A stretch of 64,000 nt of DNA, taken from assembly GCA_964035545.1 (NCBI GenBank), contig OZ037765.1, forward strand, positions 26,796,504-26,860,503. The letters run 5' to 3'. Below, one piece after another: positions 33,551-44,975 of the stretch. The stretch is from Bugula neritina (Eukaryota; Bryozoa; Gymnolaemata; Cheilostomatida; Bugulidae). Position numbers and translations under genes: made by a program. Position 1 is the first letter of the stretch. Every line of letters begins with the position of its first letter. The notes under the pieces were generated by a model that was not told the DNA's origin, did not search any database, and saw only the letters and a list, made by a program, of their open reading frames with translations.

Positions 33551-36177
33551 TTAGGCAGAAACCACAGGTGGCTGGGCTACAGTCTCCTCTTCTGACTGAC
33601 TGATAACTGTTGCGACAGCAGCTTTAGCCAAGTACGTTCTCTGCTCTTCCTCTATCAGCAGACTCAGTTTCTCTTTATCTTGCCCATTGATCAGAGCATA
33701 CTTTTCCAACTCATCTGCTATTGCAACAGCCGTATCCTCATCAAGCAGTTCTGTTGTGAGCTGCCTATTCATTTTATCATCAAACTTCAATGTCAAAGTC
33801 ATAGTAATAGCACCTTCTGCATTCTTTTCAAACTGACACTCCATGCTGATAATACTGCGCTGCTCCACCTCATTTGGCTCTGGCAACTCGGATTTCTCAG
33901 AATTATCTACTTGGTCAGGTGAGACGGCACGAGGTCTTGTAGGCTCTCGGCTCATCTTGGATCTACTCTCACCTCTGGAAAGTATTGGATAGACACCATT
34001 CTTCACGTCCTCCACAAACTTCTCCAGTTCTAACGCAGCAGGTACTTGAGAAAACAACCAGTTGACTGGCTCCCTTCCATCTAAAAATGCAACCCAATAA
34101 CAAATCTAAACACCAGCTAATCTGTTGTTTAAAACTGATTATATAATAATAGTGATGGGAAATTACACTAATGCTATAAAAATGAGGATACAAATTAATT
34201 ATGACAATATTTCAACAAATACAAAGTGTTTAATTAAATGCACTGGTAATTGCATAAAAATATGTTTAAATCTATCTAAACAAACAGCAACATGTAGTCT
34301 TTTTTCTTACACATATATGTGTGAATAATGATTGCACTATTTTAAAATTTTCTTGTGCATATGACTTGAATAAAAAAAACTTGAGCTTTTTTATATGACT
34401 TGAATGAATTTGTTAATTTTCTTCACTAAACACAGCGTTCTAATTGAATACTGTCCGATCTGTATAGCATGGCAACACCTTTCATGGTCAAAAGCACCGT
34501 AAAGTGACAGAAAAGCTAATAAACTATTACAGTTTATTACTCCTATCCTATATAAGATCTCATCTAAATGAGCTAACAAGTTCTCCTTTAAACACATGTT
34601 TCAGCCAATAGGTCAGTTCTAGTGAACCAAAGGTAGAGAGTTATTGAACCCTATGACCTTTTAGAGCTATGATGTGACCCAGTCATTGACTAGCATTTTA
34701 ATATATCCCTGAGTTGATGGAAAGCAGGATTTGAATGTTTAGATTTCAAAAAGTATCTAGAAAACTAAAATTAGCTCCAGAATTTCCTTATTAGCTCATT
34801 CTCAAGCTAACAACTTTTTATTTTAGTCTTCTCCAATACCAACAATACAAAGCAAATTAACCAGCTCCATAGAGTTTAAACCTTCTAACATCTTTTTATT
34901 TATTGTTCTTCTGGATAAAATTTAAATTTTATAAAAGGAAAATATTTTCCCCAGAAGCAGAATAGCTGTGACCTTATATTAATCTATATATGCAACGCTA
35001 AAAAGACCTACAGAAAAGTGGCCTTAAAGATATGATGGAACAAACAATGGTCGATGCAAAAATAGTAATAGTATAGATGTAGCACCATGTAACTCACCTG
35101 TATGCTTGATCTGAGCAATGACTGCGCTAGGCACCACTCTCATAGACTGCTGCAATTCTTCCCGAATATTCTCATTTGGTATTTTACTCAAGTATTGCAC
35201 AAAGCTGTGAGCTGCAACTAACTTAAGAGCATGAATCTCAAACAGTGCAGGATGAAATAAAAGTTTTCTGGCGGTTGGACGAGACGAAGGATCTTTGTTT
35301 AAACAAACGGTGACAAATTGTTTGAGAAGTGGATCTTCAATACTATCAACTGCTTTTTGGATATTCTCAAGATGCACTGGCGCTTCCTTACTATCAGCGG
35401 ACAAAGGAAGTACTTTGGTGATCATACCCAAGGCACAAATTCCGAAAGAGTATATATCAACGGCAGCGCTGACTTGACTTGGCGTTTCATACTCTGGAGC
35501 AATATAGTGCATGTTTTTCATCTGCATTGTACATGTGCGAACATGATTATGAATCGCATCTGGAGCTACAGAACTAATTTTTATAAGTCCATTGTGTTGA
35601 AGAAAAATCATATCTAACGTAAGGTTACCGTGTATAATAGGTGGGTCACAACCGTGCAAATAACTTAGCGCAGAAAGAATTTGCGTGGTCCAGCGCTTCC
35701 AGGTTTTTATGGAGCGCTTTGGAGCTTTAATCAGAAAGTTCTTTAGAGAACCCGAAGACATGTACTCTGTTATGAATATTATTCTAGGATTAGGCGATTT
35801 ATTATCAAACCAGTACTTGTGAAGTTTGGCAATGTTAGCATGTTCTAAATTGATGAGGTTATCGAAAACTTGCTTGATTTGCTCCTGCTTTGCATTAAGC
35901 TTCTTCTTTTCAGAAAACTGCACCTCATTCCATACAACTTCAACGCCTTCTTCAGTGTCCATAGCTAGAAATGCTTGGTCTATTCCGGGAACTTCTTGTT
36001 GCTGCACACCTTCTTTTCTTTTTTGCCACCTTCCACATGGGGATTCTTCTAAAATCATCTCATCATCGCTTTCGCTATCATGCTCATTTTCATTTGTGTC
36101 ATCAGCTGCAACCTGTGGCTGTTGCTCAACCTCAGCAATATGACTTTCTTTTTGCTTTTCTTCTGACATCATAAATG
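33551..36177 (-). CDS. NRBP1: Nuclear receptor-binding protein, pseudokinase (NRBP1/2 family)
   Basis: Two coding exons: 36172-35098 (within an exon starting near 36177) and 34080-33551, 1,605 bp, 534 residues. The start MMSEEK is chosen because the sequence just upstream reads as a splice acceptor (TTGCAG) after a 5' UTR intron; an ATG at 36229 would only add 19 unlikely residues. EESPCGRWQKR near residue 42 and TEYMSSGSLK near 135 are NRBP hallmarks. The fold is kinase-like but inactive: HGN (181-183) replaces HRD, and KISSV (198-202) replaces the DFG region. The second exon holds the conserved C-terminal domain (LELEKFVEDVKNGVYP). The family acts as a scaffold in ER-Golgi traffic and in recruiting Elongin-type ubiquitin ligases. 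Having only two coding exons is unusual here. Confidence 0.94.
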
Positions 36178-36419
36178 CTGCAACAGTGTTTAACAGCAAT
36201 AAGAATAGGCATTGTAGTAAACAGAGCATTTGTACTGTCTCAAACTTCAGCTACTGGGCCAAACTTGAAAGTTATTCACCTATTTTAATTCTTTACTCAT
36301 TAACTTTTAGACTTAAACTTCAAGTTTGTAGCTGCAATTCAAATTGATATTGTATACAATCATAAACTCATTAACGACTCTGGTGCACAACATAAATATA
36401 CAAGAATAACCTAATTATA

Positions 36420-36660
36420 AATATAAGTGTTACTCATAGTCAATGCCATAGTAATACTAATAGTAATACTGATAATCAATCATTCAATGTCATAGTCATA
36501 CAGTACTACTCATACTGATAGTCATACTCATAATGATACTGTTAACAGTTAAGAATAACTATAACTATAAGTGTTACTGCTAGTGTTACAGTGCTAGACT
36601 TGGAGTTAGTAACTCACAGTCACTTAGACTCAGACTGAGACTTACTCTTACTCTTAGTCT
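36420..36660. repeat. TAN-triplet simple-repeat cluster upstream of NRBP
   Basis: Degenerate runs of TAGTAATAC, CATAGTCATAC and CTTAGTCTTAG type, with mixed orientation and local dyad symmetry, 250-480 bp upstream of the NRBP start. Confidence 0.65.
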
Positions 36661-37179
36661 TAGGGTAAGTGTTAGGATGAAGATGTATCTTAAATACTAC
36701 TTCAATTTGACACTGCACTTTGAACGCAATACTTACTTTTAATAATATATTTTATAACAATAGTGCTACAATCACAGCGCCGTTTGACATGACTATATGG
36801 CTACCATCGTTAAACATACTATCTTTATATTCACCGTTATTATTCAGAGCTTCACTTCCATTTTGATCTTAGTCCTAAAATTGAATTCTGTCTGTTAGTA
36901 CAGCTTTAGTGGGTAGGTACGTATAACCTTCCGATAACTGTAAGCTAAGCGTAAAACCTCGCTTTTACTATACGATGAGCGCTCCAAATATGGGACATCA
37001 TGCCCTTTAACCTTTTGCTAGTTGGTTTTCTTGTAGTTGTGGTGTTCGATTTACTACAAAATTTCGGTTTGTAGCATATCACTAGAAGTAAAACTAATTT
37101 TTTAATCATTAATTAAAATGAAAGCATTTTGCCTTAAAGTTATAAATTACTTTCCAACAATAATGTTAATTGCAATATG

Positions 37180-37840
37180 AATATCAATATGTTATTAATA
37201 CTATCAAGTATTAACTATTAGTATTAGTATTACTAATTAAGTATTATTTATTTAATAGAATTTACAATTACTGAATTAGTATTACTATTACATTATCATT
37301 ATGATTATGAATAAGTAATACTAATAGTAGTACTAATAGTAATACTAATAGTAAAAGTAATACTTATACTCATAACCATAATGATAATGGTAATTATGGT
37401 TATTTTCACTTTTTTGTAATAAATTTGAATTTTAAATAATATATTATGATTGATTTTGTAATTATACTTTTATAGCAATAATTTTATAATAATAATGATT
37501 ACAAATACAATGATATTGATATAAAGCTAAAAATTAAAAATAAAACTGGTGATGATATTGATTATCATTATTAATATCATCATGATGATGTAGTCATATT
37601 GTGATTGTTATTGTATAGTATTACTATTACTATTAGTATTAATAATCACTATTACTAGAAGTATACATATTAGTATAAGTTTGTCGCATTTACTTATTAA
37701 ATTATTTAAAAAACTCAAAAATACCGCTGCAGTTACACTCACTTATACTTATACTTATATTTATAGTTACTTACTTGTAGTTATACTTATACAGTATAAC
37801 TTATAGTAATAGTAATACTAATAGTAATAGTTATATCTAC
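37180..37840. repeat. TAN-triplet simple-repeat cluster upstream of Ku70
   Basis: Runs such as ATTAGTATTAGTATTAC (from 37216) are followed by the complementary sense TAATACTAATAGTAGTAC (from 37316), so the cluster can fold back on itself. More runs lie at 37615-37680 and 37735-37840. Confidence 0.7.
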
Positions 37841-38383
37841 TTAGTACTTATCTTTTTGCTGTGGTGACTACTGTTACTGAATGAAATTAAATGCTTTATG
37901 AGGAAGCTTAGGCCAATAAAATAGTTATAAAAAACTATACATGCTAAACTCACTATCAATGTCATACCAAAACTTTCACTGTTCAGTTGGCACTTTGCGC
38001 TAATGATAATAATAATATGGGCTAGTGATCTGGTTTAATTATATTATTTGATGTGGACATTTGTAGACCATATATTACATACAATATGAGTATGTAAAGG
38101 CCTATAGTTAAATTGTTGGTGTTCACATTGTCCACATATAAGCTTTAAGAAGAAAAGTGCTGTAACATCGTATAATACAGTTAACAACTAGTCTCATAAG
38201 CTGAGATAAAATTAGCAATGAGTAATATCTAAGAGGGTGGCAGCAGAGTGTGCATTTGTTTATGAACTGAGATATTAAAACATCAATACTGGGCGAAAAC
38301 ATCACCGTCTTGCATAATTGAGTGACTAGTGAATGATGTTATAATTTTCAATTCTGGATTTTATTAGATAAGCATTACTGGCA

Positions 38384-41300
38384 ATGGATTTTGATGACTA
38401 CGGTTGGACAGCTCTGGCCATCGACGGAGATGAAGAATCAGATGAAGCTGCCAAAGGTGCTTCTGTAAGTCTGATTATGTTATACATGCAGCACTTGGAA
38501 TAGCGAAAATACGTGATTTTACTCCATATGCATACGTATACAATTTAATTGTATACATGTATACTATTGTAACATTAACTTTGACCTTGTAGTATACTCA
38601 ACAGACCGGTGTAATGTTTGTTGTTGACTGTGGATCACCTATGTTTGTGAAGCATGAAGATGAGGCTAGTCATTTTGAGAAATGTCTAAAGTGTATCCGT
38701 CAAATATGCCAGAAAAAAGTAATTACTAATGAGAAAGATATGCTTGCTGTAGTATTCTATGGGGTGGTAAGTGCACTAATTTAGAATCTACTTTCTCGCT
38801 GTATAGAGATAATGCTGCTAACACAATTCATAGTGTCTGTAGAATAGTGAACAGGAAATGCAGTGTGTTAGATATCCATGCTATTTGTAGTTTATTATAT
38901 TATTATCATTAGCATATATTTACCAGGCATTATATAGGAGTTGTCTCAAATTGAAATATTGACATTTCACAATAATATGATATCAGGTCTACACAGTTTT
39001 AGTAGGATAGCCGTGTAATTATGTTGAAAGTTAAAGCAAACCAACCGATTCAAGTATATTAAACATACTAGTTTTACTAATATGTTTGTTATGTAATGGC
39101 AGGCTGCATTTTGATGCTTCTAATGTCTGTCCTCAGTAATATTGGGATAAATCGTGAACAATGTTTAGAAATGATTCAATGTCTGGTATAATAAATAAAG
39201 TATAAACCTGAAGTTAATTTTGCATCTAATAGTGTCAAACTGCAGTGCAGAATATCCCATTATAATAAGGATACATTCTACGCTGTTAGATATCTGTGTG
39301 ATGTATGGTTTGGGTTTTACTACAAACAAAAATATTTTTAATGTAACCCAATTTTGATTGTGGATCTATTTTATACCTTCTATTGGCTTCATAGCTTAAT
39401 ATAAGAGACAAGGGCATTTAATTTAATGTGTTCCTAAATATTTAGGATTTATTTACAGTGAGTGATTTGTATTTTATCTAGAACAAGTCAAGCGTTCCTG
39501 ATGGTAAAGCTATATACATTTATCAGGTAAGAACTACCAACGTTTGATTCGTTGTTATTTAATTTGCTTGAATAATTTATGTAAAAATAATCATAACACA
39601 GATAATAACCCAACCATGAATATTTTTCGCCATATTCAAATTATTTACCATTCAATGTAAGCTTTATTTTTTCCAAAAATTTATATGATATTCTGTTGAA
39701 ACAAATTTGCTGCCTATGATTGTGGTAGGCTGCAATGCTGGTGATTTGACATTGTTTTAAATACAGGATTTGGCACAGCTTAACATTCAGAGGATCACAG
39801 ACCTTGAAAGTTTGCTGGAAGGTGAGTTGTTATGGTGTCTAACTTTCTTCATCAAATCTAACCTCCAGGAAATTGAAAAGATCTTTTGCTTGTTTGAAAA
39901 GTACTGTTTGTAAAACTACATTGTTGAGCTGTTATTTTCATTTAAGAAGCTTTTTGAAGTAGCTTATTTTTTCTTTCTTGATTGTTAGGGTAAGATCAGT
40001 GTTTGCATTGAATGCTCGTAGTAAAAAAAATTTTCTACTATCTTGTTTTAATTTATTACCGGTATGTTGAATTTTATAGAGAAATGATAACATTTCTTGC
40101 ATTTTAGACCCAAATAGTTTTGTATCTGAATATGGTTATTCTGATAACTACGATATAAGTGAAGTTCTTTGGGCTTGCTCTAACACCTTTGCAAAAAGGT
40201 AAGGGTGGCTAATTTGTGTTGTCATGTAATCTTTTTTATAATTTAAAATGTTGAATATAGGTTCAGCTTCAAGCACATTAGATAATAGCAGTATTGTGAA
40301 TAACTAGCTGGCAAAAAATATCAATATACTGTCTTAATTTATTTTATTTAAAAATCTACATTTTGCATTTGCTGAAAGAATTTTACTTTTGCATAGATAC
40401 CATTGAAGAATTACATTTGCTACACATAGGAATTATAAAGCAATCAAGAGCCACAAGAGTTTTGTTATTTGCTGACAATGTTGATTGTATTGATTTAGAC
40501 TTTTCAAACTTCTCCAACTCTTCAACCAAGCAATTGTGCATTTTGGTATAGCTATCTGTAAACAATTTGCCATTTTTTTTATAAATCCAATGAAATTCAA
40601 GACTTTGAGAACTAGCTATTAGTTTGCTATTTAGCATTTAGCATAATTATTTAATAGGTGATAACTAGAAATAGAATTAGAATTAAATGGTTTTAATTTT
40701 TCCAAACAGTTATGATAAAATTATTCATGTCGATGAAAATCTGTGCTAAATTCTGAGGGAAAATAAACTGAATGCTTTTTGTGCAAACTCATCTTGCACT
40801 CATTGCAATTAAATTTAGGAAACAAGAATTATGAACATTTGTATAAAATTGTATGAGGTAGGTTTTATGCTCAATGTGTAGTTTTATTCTTTTTGATTTT
40901 AGTAATAAAAGTTTCGGAGAGAAAAAAATTCTGTTGTTTACTTGTGATGACAATCCACACAAAGGGAACGAAGCCTTGAAGGTAGGAGTCAAATCAGATA
41001 GTATATTTTCACGTGTAATTTATTTTTAGAAGCACATCTTACATTTTTGGGTAGAAGTTGATATTTTCCAAAAATATGCAATGTGGGAGTTTCTATTCTG
41101 TGATAGTTTGATAATTATTAGCTGTACAGATCACAGCTTCTGAAAATGGTTATATGTTAAGCATAACTTCAGTGTCTTCTCGTCTTGGGAATTTTCAAGT
41201 GGTGACTTGTGTTTGCTCACCATTCAACTAGTGTGGGGTTCTGAAAACTTGACTTGTGAAACACCTTTTTCTGTTTGATTTATTAACTTCAGGGGGTATT

Positions 41301-44300
41301 TGAAATCACAAAAAAATAAAGTGGACAAGAAAGAAATAAAAAAACATTTGCATGTTTCAACTTGATGATCGATAGTTTGACACTCAAAAGAGAATATAAA
41401 TGTTTCAAACACTTAGTGATTTTGGTCAACTCAAAGATTTACATTTTGGAGTTGCTTTCCAGTAATAAATGCTACATCTAGAATTCCATGAACACTCAAG
41501 TTTGAATTTGGGGAATTTTTAAATATGTCTTGATACAAGCTATCTAAGGACTCCCAAGCTTTGAGCCACAGGCTTTCGTTTATATCAGCCATAGTGAAAT
41601 AATATCCATTCATAAGTATAATTCCAGCGTCCTATAACTCAATCTGTATATTTATGTGTGGGTATGAGTGTGCAGGCGTGGGTGTGCAGGCGTGGGTGTG
41701 CTTGTTGAATATATAATAATTGTATACAGATATGTATTTGTTGTTCACTCATACTTGCGTTAGTTTTGTTAGTTTCTATGTGATTGTGTTTTACAAATTT
41801 TTGAAGAAAAAAGCCATAGCTAAAGCTACTGATTTAAAATCAATGAACATAGACCTGGAGCTGTTGGCGTTGAATGTGAGAGATGAGAAGGCAACTTTCA
41901 ACATGGACTTGTTTTACAAAGACCTGCTGTTCCTCGGAGACGAGAATAGCTTAGCCAGCTATCCAGATCCTAGTGAAAAATTTGAAGATCTTCTATCTAC
42001 GTAAATATAATAATAATTATTTCTTGGACATCGTAGTTTGTGTGCAATAATTAAAAAAGTATATTTTCAATAATCATGCTTATATTTTTAGAACAATTTT
42101 GGAGGCTTAGAAATTGTTTGGTAGAATCTAAATGCATGTATATAAGAAGCTGGTGTTGCTTTGTATGTTATAGGGTGTATCGTAAAGAACACAAAAGACG
42201 AGCTCTGGGCAGAATTCCCTTCAAAATTGGGAATAACATTGAGTTCTCAGTGGGAGTGTAAGTTTAGAAAATTGTCTATAGAGCTGATGATTCAAAGTAG
42301 GCATTCCTGCTATAAAATTGCTGAATTCACGAAATTTAATTGTTGATAATTATATTATTTACATAATTTAATTATGAATAGTCGTATTTAAATTTTTTTA
42401 TGCAGATACTGCTTATGTCGGAAAGCAGTTATCCCTCCTTCTGTGAAGATACATTCAGCCACGAATTCTGAAGTGCGTTCACAATCAAGAGTGTTTAATG
42501 CTGCTACTGGAGAAGATGTCATGCCTCAAGACATCAAGTCCTACCAACAGTACGCTAATAAGAGGATATGCTTCGATGCTGAAGAAGCAACAGACTATAA
42601 GAAATTCAATATTTCAGGTAAGAAGGCATTAATTTTTGTCTGACTGATTATTATTTATGTTATTGTTTATTATTTTTTGAGGCTTTTAGAAATAGAAAAT
42701 TTCATTGTAATATTTTATTAAATTATCTTTAAATTTATCAACTTCTCGTGAACTTTTAGGACTGAAACTGAAAGGATTCATTAAGAAGGCGGAAGTAAAG
42801 TTGCACCTTCACGTCAAGCCTTCGCACTTTATCTACCCTGATGAATCCGTGAGTTAAATTTATTTTCTGAACTTCCATGAGTCCCCATATTAAGCTTTAC
42901 CCGTTGTTTTTTGCTGAACATCTTTTCTTGTAAAATTTAATTATGAAATAATTGTAAATGTTTTGCGTCCCAATACACAGAAGTTTTGTGAGGTCATTTT
43001 AGTGTTGATGAATAACCTTCTTGCAAATGTTGCATAATGTAGTATATAAGTATACAGAGTAACTTTATGATTGACTAAAAGTCATCACGTATTGGCAGGT
43101 TGTAAAAGGAAGTTCCACACTGTTCTCGGCGCTGCTATCTCGTTGCGGTGCAAGAGATATGGTGGCCGTGTGTCACTATGTGCCACGTACTAACAGCAAC
43201 CTAGAGCTGGTCTACCTGCTACCTCAGTTGGAGGAGAAAGACGAAGCCAACAACCAAGTTACTCCACCAGGTTTCCATGTTGTCTTCTGTCCTTTCAAGG
43301 AAGACATGCGAGATCTCGGTGCTGTCGATCACTCGGCATCTGGTAAATGTTCAGTTGCATCATCATCATTAAATAATCTAGCAGTAGTATTGGGGGGGGG
43401 GTTAGTTTAGCCCCCAACTACTATGTATTTCTGTATAGACAAGGCTTTAATTTGTGACAAAAATGTGTACAAAAATTGCAAACATTGTCATGTTATGTTT
43501 AAAATACTCGCAGTTTATCTTTTGTTTAGTAATGTTGTATATTTTGCAAAAACCATTGGTGTGAGTTAATATATAACAGAGTGATAAGTTATTATTAGTG
43601 CCATGGTAAACTATATCTGTCACCAAGACATTTTATGAGATTAAGAATCATGGTGTTTGTGAAACAGTTTTTCATGTGATTGAAAGGCCACAAAAACAAT
43701 GTAGAATGTTTTGAGATTCACCTTTTTATGAATTCCTGGTGTATTAAGAGTTAATATATTTTTTAACCAAAACTAACATGTTTATAGTTATAGGGTACCA
43801 GTATATATATATTTCTTGTATTCAAACTGTTCAAGTGTTGTGGGAAGTGCTGGCTTGTGCAAATATGCCATGTCCTGTATTTACAGCAAATACAGATCAA
43901 GTAGAGAAATGCAAAGCATTAATTGAAAAGCTATCATTTCCATATCAAACATCAATGTTTGAGAATCCATCACTTCAGAAGTTCTACTCTAACCTTGAAG
44001 CCATGGCACTCAGCAAAGACGAGCCTGAGGAGGTGACAGATTATACTGGTAACAGATCATCAGCCTTAAGTCTTTACAAAGTGCTATTAGTTTCAGTATT
44101 CAGTTGCTCTATTTATGTGCAGATGATGTGAATTTTCAATCAAATGAAAGCTATATTTGACAATAAAAGTACATTATATGTATTTAATATTATTAGGTCA
44201 ATTTGTTTGTTTTATTTTCAGCCCCAAATACTAGAAAAATTGAGAAAAAAGCTGGGGCAGAGTTAGAAGCATTTTCAAAAAGTGTTTTTTCCGAGTCTAC

Positions 44301-44800
44301 TAAAAGACCAGCACCTGCAAGTAGTACTGCTGGTGCCAAGAAAGCTAAAGTCGATAACACCGGCATAGACATCAAACAGCTTGCACTGACAGATGGAGTA
44401 AGTACTCAAATTGATTTCAAGTTTAATTGTTCATTTCTTGGTAATTTAGTTTAGACTTGTTACGCCTTGAAAATATTCATTCTGTAGCAATGGTGGACTT
44501 GAAGTAGCAGACCAACTATAAATATTGTTGTTAAACTATTAATCTATGGAGGTTTTAAGAAAATAAAGTGAGTTTAAATCACCAAGGAAATTTGCCAAAA
44601 TAAATTGAGAATGCTATGTTTGTAAAACTGGGTTTAACTAGCAAAGTTATGTGAATATATGATTTAAGTTGACTTTATTTCAGCTTGGCAAGTTAACGGT
44701 GGCAGATTTGAAAGGCTTTCTCAAAAGTGAGAATATCAAGAGCAAAAGTACCAAAAAGGCTGACATCATACAAGATATAAAGTCTCACTATGGTGTATAA
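38384..44800 (+). CDS. XRCC6: Ku70 (XRCC6), DNA double-strand-break end-binding subunit
   Basis: One half of the Ku70/Ku80 ring that caps DNA ends and recruits DNA-PKcs and ligase IV in non-homologous end joining. Fourteen exons: 38384-38464, 38593-38766, 39482-39526, 39767-39821, 40108-40198, 40903-40981, 41807-42000, 42174-42257, 42406-42617, 42760-42848, 43099-43342, 43887-44048, 44222-44397, 44684-44800. They sum to 1,803 bp (600 residues), and every junction is in phase. Order: acidic N terminus (DGDEESDE), vWA-like domain (GVMFVVDCGSPMF), beta-barrel DNA ring (VVKGSSTLFSALL, VTPPGFHVVF), helical arm (FENPSLQKFYSNLEAMAL), a linker with AKKAKVD as likely nuclear signal, and a SAP domain at the very end (LGKLTVADLKGFLKSENIKS). 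Length and order are as in other animals. The exon 7 acceptor (TTTTTGAAG) is weak but the phase supports it. Confidence 0.96.
41668..41701. repeat. 14-bp minisatellite (2.4 copies)
   Basis: GTGTGCAGGCGTGG repeated in tandem in Ku70 intron 6, about 105 bp before exon 7. Confidence 0.8.
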
Positions 44801-44876
44801 AGTAAATTAGCTGAACTTTAGGATTATGTATATTTTGTATCACATTCCATAGATTTTTAAAACATGCTGTTATGTA

Positions 44877-44882
44877 AATAAA
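44877..44882 (+). terminator. Poly(A) signal of Ku70
   Basis: AATAAA 77 bp after the Ku70 stop; a second one overlaps just downstream. It lies only about 27 bp from the poly(A) signal of the opposing SLC9C gene. Confidence 0.8.
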
Positions 44883-44908
44883 TTAAATAAATCAAAATAT
44901 TACAATGC

Positions 44909-44914
44909 TTTATT
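44909..44914 (-). terminator. Poly(A) signal of the SLC9C gene (minus strand)
   Basis: TTTATT on the plus strand, that is AATAAA on the minus strand, 62 bp past the SLC9C stop. Cleavage 10-30 nt further would fall inside the Ku70 3' end region. Confidence 0.75.
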
Positions 44915-44975
44915 AGTCAATTTGTTTCGTATTCTCAGGATTTGGTCAGGTATAATAATTGAACCTATTATGATG

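Larger units (their letters stand above)
36178..38383. other. Divergent intergenic region between NRBP and Ku70
   Basis: 2.2 kb between two gene heads, holding both promoters and the NRBP 5' UTR. Two triplet-repeat clusters fill much of it (36420-36660 and 37180-37840). No coding sequence was recognised. Confidence 0.6.

Noticed and set aside
36173-36229. Upstream ATG giving NRBP a hydrophobic leader (MLCLLQCLFLLLL)
   Set aside because: A splice-acceptor-like TTGCAG lies between this ATG and MMSEEK, and NRBP proteins are cytosolic with no signal peptide.
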